DNA of 64,000 nt from positions 8,183,201 to 8,247,200 of the forward strand of contig NC_092670.1 of NCBI RefSeq assembly GCF_964355755.1, in the 5' to 3' direction. This document shows positions 57,460 through 64,000 of this stretch, in pieces. Made by a program: the position numbers and the translations under genes. This DNA comes from Antedon mediterranea. Lineage: Eukaryota > Echinodermata > Crinoidea > Comatulida > Antedonidae. A model generated the notes under the pieces. It searched no databases and was not told where the DNA came from. It was given only the letters and a program-made list of their open reading frames with translations. Every line of letters begins with the position of its first letter. Within the stretch, counting starts at the first letter, position 1.

Positions 57460-58996
57460 TCGTCACTTTGACGAATTATAGGTGATCATTTTTATCATTT
57501 TATTGACATTAATATTTTTAAACATGCACTTAATATGTTAACATACTGTACAATCGGAAAACGTTGATGTATGCCATCCTATCTTATAGTGCTGAGTTGT
57601 GCCTGTTATATGCCATATACAATATGTACAGTATATACTGTATATCTATATACAGTGTAGCATAGGTGAAATTACGGGACACACATCATGTTCTAATTTT
57701 TTGGTATGATGGAATTATTAAAATAAACTCAAAGTTAACAATTTCGAAAGATAATGAATTGAGCAAATAAATATAAGAATTGGAAGAGAATTTGGCACGT
57801 AGAAGCGCAATGCGCGCTTTTTGAAATTTGTATAACTTTGACTAAAGAAATTTAAAAACTACTTTTTAACTTCAACTGGCCATATGATAACATCGCAACA
57901 CCCGATTATTATTTATTTTATATGAATTCATATCTACATTTCATCAGCTTTCATAAAAAGTTATAATATTCAAGGTCACCTTTAGGCTAATTCTAAAGAG
58001 CTGTAACATATTCAAATGTATGGTGTAGGTGAAATTACACGTCCTAAGTTATTCAACTTTTTACGCGTAATGACGTCATCAAAATGAAAACGCTAACCAC
58101 TATTGGAAAGATAAATAATTAAGCAAGCATATACTGAAATTTGTGCAAAATTCGAGCACAAATAACCGAGATACGCTCTGTTGAATGTGATAATCTACAC
58201 AAAAAGATAAAAAATCCAAATGTTTTAATTCAAGTGGCCTTTTGATGTCAAAACATTTTGTACGTCAAATGTGTACATGAATTCTTATCTACAACTCAAT
58301 GGCTTCCTGAATAAGTTTTAAAAAAAAATTGGGTCATCTTGCATTCTGAAGAGTTATTTTCATTTTAAAAAAGACCTATTTTTCACCATTTTCAGAACTT
58401 TTGTGAAATTAATGTGCGCATTTTGTCATTTTTAACGTGCTCGTATAACGTTATTTTAAGATGGAATGTACTAAGAGTTATGAGTAGAATGTAATTTATA
58501 CATTAAATTTTATATTTTTTATGCCTTTTAAGAATTGCGCGCATAAAACGTATTTTTTGCGCAGTAATTTTTTGAAACACGCAAATGGCCTAATTCATGC
58601 TCTAAATTGATCAAAACTTAATGTTGAGCTTTTTAAATTTTTAACGCGAGATTTCACACGCTTGACGACCTTGAAAGGCGCGCGTTTTTATTTGCTAATA
58701 TCTTTACTCTTGACCTGAAGTTTACGTGTAGTGAATTTCATTGATATGTGATAATGAATTATGGAGATATGATTGATAGTGTGATTTCACAAAATCGCGT
58801 ATTATTAACGTCACGGTTGAGTGATCACACTGAAAAGCTTATTATGGTTACGTTAAAGTATTTAAAAGACATTGTAAAATGTTTGTGATCATTGCTATTT
58901 TACTTTTTTAGATAATTGACACAAAAAGTTTACAAAAAGAAGAATAATAACAACATTGACAACAATAACAATAAATATTTCGTACAATAACAATAG
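57460..58996. repeat. Long dispersed repeat (monomer of the element at 2327-4565)
   Basis: It starts TTCGTCACTTTGACGAATTA followed by TAGGTGATCATTTTTATC and ends CAATAGGTGATCATTTATTC. It matches the right arm of 2327-4565 in reverse over its whole length (for example GTGTAGCATAGGTGAAATTA and TGGCCTAATTCATGCTCTAA). No transposase is seen. Confidence 0.65.
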
Positions 58997-59025
58997 GTGA
59001 TCATTTATTCTATAAAAAAAAATAA

Positions 59026-59225
59026 GCTCAGTGGGACTTCAACCAGCGATCTCAACTGTGAGAGGCTAGATACATAACCATTACACCAAACTGTAGTGTG
59101 CAGTTAGCCTATTTACACTTAGAACTAATAAAAAAATTTAAAAAATATATATATTCCGGGAAAATTTTATGTAGGGGAATTTTACAGTAGGCGGAGGTTT
59201 GTACTCTCGGAGTACCCTCTAGTTA
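59026..59225 (-). repeat. tRNA-like SINE fragment
   Basis: On the minus strand TTTGGTGTAATGGTTATGTA (A box) and GCTGGTTGAAGTCCCACTG (B box) have tRNA spacing. The other side has ATATATATATT and ACAGTAGGCGGAGGT, ending GAGTACCCTCTAG. The reverse orientation copy is at 864-1045. Confidence 0.6.
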
Positions 59226-59294
59226 TCATTATTACGTAGGTACATGTTCCAAAACTGAAATATTGATTCTATACTTTGTTTGTATATATACAAT

Positions 59295-59365
59295 GTTTTA
59301 ATTACCTCCACCAACCAAAATGGCGAGAGCTGGTTATGAGACAATCGATTTTTGGTAATTTACTA
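59295..59365. repeat. Short copy of the ACCTCCGCC repeat
   Basis: TTACCTCCACCAACCAAAAT and GGCGAGAGCTGGTTATGAGA match 55795. GATACGGCTTGGTAATTAGG follows both copies. Confidence 0.55.
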
Positions 59366-59542
59366 TTTATGGTATATGGCTTGGTTATAATTGATACGGC
59401 TTGGTAATTAGGACCCCGCTTTTTCATAAACATAACAGATACGTTAACAACGCAAGCTAAGGGTTGACCCCTGATTAGGGTTTTATAGGGCCCGAAGGTG
59501 TTCCCTTAAGTTAGGGGTTACTTTAACAAGACCATAAACATG

Positions 59543-59630
59543 GCTGCAGTCGCGTGCTCAAATTTTGAGTTAGTGTTTACCGACCATCCGACCGACATAG
59601 TGAGCTGTAGAGTCGCACGCGACTAAAAAC
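59543..59630 (-). repeat. (CCGA)n palindrome-bounded element
   Basis: AGTCGCGTGC (59548-59557) and GCACGCGACT (59615-59624) flank CCGACCATCCGACCGAC. It is the shortest copy of the family at 8986, 14208 and 55042. Confidence 0.65.
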
Positions 59631-59672
59631 TCAGTTGCAGTAAATTTTCTCTAAAACTTTATTTTTTTTTAG

Positions 59673-60030
59673 ATTTATGTGAAGAAACGACATCTTAATT
59701 GATGAATGAATACGAAAATAGATTGTAACAGCATGAAATGTGAACACTGTGGATATAAATTTGAGTTAACGGAATTGAAGGTAGATTGAGGAACACGTAC
59801 ATTTTAAAGAGTTAAAGAAAGAAATCTTGAGGATTTTCTGCTGAATGGCCAGAAACCATATGATTTTGAAATTGAAGAAAGTTATTATTTCGGACTACTA
59901 CTACAACTACTACTACTACGACAAATCTGAACATCAACAATTATGAAAGTGAGAATTTGGGAAACACTGCCGAAGAAACACACTTCGTATGAATCTGAAC
60001 ATTGTGGGAAAATATTTAACAAAATGTCAA
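59673..60030 (+). pseudogene. 5' relic of a C2H2 zinc-finger gene
   Basis: An acceptor (T run then AG at 59671-59672) is followed by ATG at 59733 with KCEHCGYKFEL and TELK, the family N-terminal finger. It stops at TGA 59787-59789, where relatives read Glu-His-Leu. Recognisable pieces continue (CACGTACATTTTAAAGAGTT, ENLGNTAEE, CATTGTGGGAAAATATTTAA) to about 60030. No finger array follows; the sequence passes into a decayed Maverick-type polymerase. Confidence 0.75.
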
Positions 60031-60159
60031 GATGGTCTAAGAATGTTTTTTTTCTCAAAAGGAAACATTTAATCTCAGACAAGAAAAAATTATCGTATCT
60101 GTGATGTTGATATTTTACGTAAATGTTGTTTAACCTTTAGGCATATATTTAAACAAGTT

Positions 60160-61330
60160 ACGGTGCTCTCAGCGATGATGTATAAAAAGAGGGGTGACCC
60201 ATTTCCCAATGGTTTGATTTGCCTCCGCACTTTTTCGCTAGAAATTTCCTAAAACCAGAAACGATAGCGACGTTTAAACAACATTTTTCTCAATTTGAAG
60301 ATGTTGTCATTTTGGAACCTGAATGGAAGTAAATTATGAGTTCGTTATCTCCTCTTTATCGACAGGAAATCCTTTATGTACCGTTCGTTCATTCTATCCT
60401 TAATCCGCGAGACGCTGTCTTTGGTGGAAGAACAAAATGCGGCGCGATTATTCTACGAGGCTAGCATAGCAAAGATCATTACGTAGATTTCACAAGCCTC
60501 TATCCGTACTGCAATAATACGGAACATATCCCGTTGTTGGTCACCCCGAGATTTTGGCATAAAAACCATATCGACCGATATTATTGCCTAATTAAATGCA
60601 TAAAACCGCACGAACATTTGTTACATCCTGCATTACCATACAGGACCAATGGTAAACTTGTGTTTTCGTTATACCGCACCTGCGTAGAAAACTAATGTGT
60701 CAAGAAAGACGTAGAGATGGGATATAACCTAACCAAAGGTCATGCAATCCTCTAACCAGTATATTACCACTTTTTAAAAAAGAACCTTCAGGGTGGCCTG
60801 AGGTGTATCTCTGACGATGACAAGCAGAAATATATCAGTATGAAGAAAATGAGGGAAAGAAATTAAATAAATTAATTTATTTATTAAATTAAAATCGATG
60901 AAACTGTATATAACGCTGGATTAAAAGCTTTGGCTAAACTTATGTTAAATTGTTGAGGATAGTTTGGTCAGAAAGAAAATCAAGCTAAAACCACAATCAC
61001 TAGTGATGCAAAATGAAGTGTACGACCTTCTATCCACACCTGAAGTTATTGATTATAAATGATGTTACCCTAATTAATGCCAACTTGGTAGAAGTTAAGT
61101 ATGAAAGTCAATAAAAAAGCGTCACAGAAATAAGAAAGTAAACATAGCTATTGCCGCTCGTTTCTAACATTACTAACCTTGGTGAATGGCAACCACCAAT
61201 TGGAGATTATCTCGGTGAACTAAAAAATGAAATTAATCAGAAAGATGGCCAGTTTTATTTCATGTTGTGTCCGGAGATACAAAAAATTACGTATACAAAT
61301 CGGGTAAAAAAAAGTTAAATGACAAACATT
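60160..61330 (+). pseudogene. Decayed Maverick/Polinton-type protein-primed DNA polymerase B
   Basis: Plus-strand pieces separated by stops and shifts match family B, protein-primed polymerases of Maverick/Polinton elements: FGGRT (60420-60434), DFTSLYP (60486-60506, the motif A region), a GKLVF piece near 60651, a DDDKQKYI piece near 60810 and GDYLGEL near 61210. The order is that of the C-terminal half of the polymerase. No integrase, capsid or terminal repeat is seen nearby. This is an old, inactive fragment. Confidence 0.7.
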
Positions 61331-62129
61331 CTCAATAATTCAGTGTATTTTTATTAGTTCCATTGTTAGGAGTGTTGGACCAAATAAAATATCTACATCT
61401 GATTTAAACTGTATAACCCGAAAACCAAAGTCAAGAAAAATAGTTAATGAATCATCCACTAAAGATTATTTATAGATTTGTGTATGATAAACTCAAATAG
61501 GCCTAATTGATATTACTGTACCGTACCATACGGCTATGTTTGATAAACTGCATGTTTTTGCTTCACATTCTTATGTTATCTCCGGAATATAATTTGTATA
61601 GGCCTACATATGTTTTTTTTCACATTTTTTCTTTACGATTATTTAACGATCGTTTTACGATTATTTAACGTACGGTAGTTAAAGACTGTATATTTTCATC
61701 GGTAAGAATTCCAATTTGTTCTGTAGTTTTAGTAGGCCTAATTCGTTTTTAAATACTATTTTGTGTAATATTCTTGTAAATAAGAGAATTTATTTTTTGT
61801 AACATTTAGGCCTATTTATCTTTTTGTAACTAAATATACTGAAATAAAATAAATTGTTACGTATATTTCATCTTTATTTAGTGTGTCGATTAACTTCAAA
61901 AACAAAAACTTACTCTCTTAAATTCATCAATTGGGATTTTCAATCGTCTTACCTTTGATGATTAAACCCAAACTTTTTAGACTGAATATTGTATCCATGA
62001 CCGTGAAATACGCTCCAGTTGAAAATAAAGTTTCAACTGATAGAAAGTTTGATTACAACATCCAAATATTGTGATGTGTGACCGCGTGGACATGCAAACA
62101 AGTTTGTCCAATACCTCAAATGCATAATC
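61331..62129. other. Noncoding AT-rich sequence
   Basis: Nothing coding is supported. The duplicated phrase CGATTATTTAACG occurs near 61636 and 61657. Confidence 0.35.
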
Positions 62130-62275
62130 TCTCTTTGCAGCTTGAGTCTTGATCTCTTTTTGCAGCTTGAGTCTTGATCTCTTTTTGCAGCTTGAGTCTT
62201 GATCTCTGTTTGCAGCTTGAGTCTTGATCTCTTTTTGCAGCTTGAGTCTTGATCTCTGTTTGCAGTTTGAGTCCA
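62130..62275. repeat. 25-bp minisatellite, six units
   Basis: TGCAGCTTGAGTCTTGATCT recurs at 62136, 62161, 62186, 62211, 62236 and 62261, an exact 25-bp period with T/G variants. The period is not a multiple of 3 and the minus strand has no stop in it, so minus-strand frames are open in several phases and encode the same cyclic peptide; these are not genes. Confidence 0.9.
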
Positions 62276-62479
62276 ATCCAGGTTTCACATGCATAACATC
62301 TAATGGAAATATTCCGGGCTACTACAAACGAAAACATAATCAGATGAACAGAATTAATATTATTATTATTATTCAAACAAAGAAATAGGCATAGGGCTAA
62401 ACTCTTTCAATATTACTGTAACTGTAAAAAAAAATATATAAATTACTAGTATTCAGTTGAATTGACGGGGAGGATTAAA

Positions 62480-63007
62480 TCCATATTGGCGACTCAGTAT
62501 GATGGCAAAGATATAACAAGTATGATGATCCGTTGGTTGGGGACACACCACGCGACGCGCCAGGTACACAGCACGTGGTTGCAGGAGATGGAGGAGAGAG
62601 AGTAGAGACGTGTCATGCATCTTTCAACAGATTGATTTCACTGTAAAGATGTACTTATAATACTTAGGCCTACTAATGATTGGTGAACTTAAGTTAATGG
62701 TAGCTAGTTAGTAGTCTATACAGTACTTCTAGGTAGACCTCCTAGGCATGTTAATTTATGGTTAATTAATTTACTACCTAGCAGCAGCAGAAGCTAGATT
62801 TTCGCTAGTAACATGATATCCGATCAGTGCTACTGTACAGTTCGGTCGCGATTCAAATCGGCCGTGGTGGTACGTATTCGGTCGCTTCTTCACCGCTTGA
62901 CTTATCTCTATGGCTATAATGTGAAGCGCCGCTGGCGAAATTTCTATTTCAAAGCTTGGACGTCTCAGGCAGAAATCATTTATGAAATACAGCATCAATT
63001 GGGACAT
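62480..63007. repeat. Dispersed repeat, most continuous copy
   Basis: The left half matches 22490-22745 and 6620-6790; the right half (from TAGTAACATGATATCCGATC at 62805) matches 39658-39900. This copy joins the two halves without the GTCGCCCC array and so shows the uninterrupted arrangement. Confidence 0.7.
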
Positions 63008-63537
63008 TAGGGGGTACTATATAATAAGTATTTATATCAGAGAGTTACAGTACCTACTTTTGCTGTCTGGAATAATAATAATACAGTTTTCTTCCATAGT
63101 TCAACATATTTATAATTTTTTAGGCCAGCCTAGGCCTACTAAAAAGTATCAGTCTTTTTGCCTTTTTAGTTATTTTTATTTCTATTACTTTAAATAAAGT
63201 TATTCACTTTTTTAGAAAAAATAAGCTAATTAATACACATTATAAAAAAAAATATATGATTAAATTTAACTAAAAAAACTGTCGCAATCGACTTCCAATT
63301 GAACATTCTTACTTTAAATTATAGTTTTTAAATTAATTTTTTGGTTCAAATTTTAGTCAAACTGAATAACTATTAGATGGCATATTCAACACACAAATTT
63401 AAAAAAAAAATTTTATTGGGGGAATTGAGTGGGTGGAAATATAAATAAATAAATCAGTGACAAAAAAAATTCTCAAAACCATGAATAGTCTATTATTATT
63501 ATTACCGTAGTTAATTTAACGACATATTTTCTTTCAG
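63008..63537 (+). other. Upstream region and intron of the right-edge zinc-finger gene
   Basis: GTTACAGTACCTACTTTTGC, TCTGGAATAATAATA, CTTTTTGCCTTTTTAGTTAT and ACCATGAATAGTCTATTATT match 47860-48110 upstream of the large gene. The acceptor TTTTCTTTCAG ends at 63537. No other gene. Confidence 0.6.
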
Positions 63538-63553
63538 AATTACAGAATACAAC

Positions 63554-64000
63554 ATGAAATATAAATGTGAACACTGTGGAGTTAAGTTGGAATTCAGTGA
63601 CTTGAAAGAACATTTAGGATTACACAATCATTCTAAAGAAATAAAATGTGAGCTCTGTGACGATACAATTGACAAGTGTAACCTACATAACCAGACACCA
63701 TATGAATGTGAGCATGAGGAGAAAGGAAATCAGAATTTGAAAAAACATTTGAGGACAAACACAGCTGGAGAGACACCATATGAATGTCAACATTGTGGTA
63801 AGAAATTTAAACAAAATGGAAATTTGAAGATACATTTGAGAATACACACAGGAGAGACACCATATGAATGTGAACATTGTGGTAAGAAATTCAAACAAAA
63901 TGGGGATTTGAAAAGACATTTTAGAATACACACAAGAGAGACACCATATGAATGTGAACATTGTGGTAAGAAATTTAAACAAAATGGAAGTTTGAAGATA
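63554..64000 (+). CDS. C2H2 zinc-finger gene, 5' part (runs off the window)
   Basis: ATG at 63554, 16 bases after the acceptor, as in the large gene. The frame is open to the window end (149 codons). It encodes the family N-terminal finger (KCEHCGVKLEF, LKEHLGLH), SKEIKCELC, then one ghost unit (TPYECEHEEKGN ... LKKHLRTNTAGE, one residue longer than usual) and then regular fingers with helices QNGNLKIH, QNGDLKRH and QNGSLKI. It is a close paralog of the gene at 48134, including the upstream intron. Minus-strand open frames here are shadows. Confidence 0.85.
   Translation, partial: MKYKCEHCGVKLEFSDLKEHLGLHNHSKEIKCELCDDTIDKCNLHNQTPYECEHEEKGNQNLKKHLRTNTAGETPYECQHCGKKFKQNGNLKIHLRIHTGETPYECEHCGKKFKQNGDLKRHFRIHTRETPYECEHCGKKFKQNGSLKI

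Noticed and set aside
61977-62376. Minus-strand frames with repeated QAAKRD-type peptides
   Set aside because: Translation of the 25-bp minisatellite in several phases.

Overview
The window is animal (eukaryotic) genomic DNA: AT-rich, intron-bearing and crowded with transposons. Its only clear multi-exon gene has canonical GT/AG junctions whose phases agree. The very frequent palindrome TAGGCCTA, the tRNA-derived SINEs and the mix of DIRS, hAT-like and Maverick relics suggest a marine invertebrate deuterostome, perhaps an echinoderm. That placement is an impression, not a proof.

The dominant content is a cluster of C2H2 zinc-finger (ZF) genes and relics, all on the + strand: a broken 3' fragment (3-399), a duplicated 3' fragment (6816-7289), a 13-finger gene (11475-13556), a 10-finger gene (16781-17962), a very large gene (48134-51988) with a decayed tail (to 52920), two pseudogenes (56444-57365 and 59673-60030), and the start of another gene at the right edge (63554-64000). 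Every member with a preserved 5' end starts with the same family-specific N-terminal finger (C-x2-C-x11-H-x3-H) followed by a K-E-[LIF]-K motif, encoded just after a 3' splice site. Three of them have an upstream block with a CCAAT box, a purine-rich leader and a splice donor, which looks like a shared promoter plus first exon. Finger units have repeatedly been turned into something else: 25-residue 'ghost fingers' without zinc ligands (48275-49474), decapeptide linker repeats (about 13030-13470), and a 50-bp noncoding satellite (53168-53780).

Between the ZF blocks lies a second gene (28368-36213, minus strand). I reconstruct it as ten exons encoding an OTU-like cysteine-protease region, an acidic/basic linker with a nuclear localisation signal, a WRKY/GCM1-like zinc-binding region and a transposase-like body. 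One frameshift splits the last exon. It is the best candidate here for something not yet described.

The rest is mobile DNA. 19165-22371 holds two elements with 5-bp target duplications, one carrying a nested hAT-like element with a perfect 8-bp duplication. 23699-27241 is a fold-back element with two inverted copies of a gene fragment and 154-bp repeats rich in ATGGCGG motifs. 36239-38110 is a diverged tandem duplication with TGCCTCGC clusters. 40984-46140 is a decayed DIRS-type tyrosine-recombinase retrotransposon with an 86-bp perfect palindrome at one end and a 175-bp element inserted in its reverse transcriptase. 57460-59225 and 2327-4565 are copies of one long repeat. 60160-61330 is a decayed Maverick/Polinton-type DNA polymerase. 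Two hammerhead-ribozyme-like cores lie at 5604-5632 and 5879-5905.
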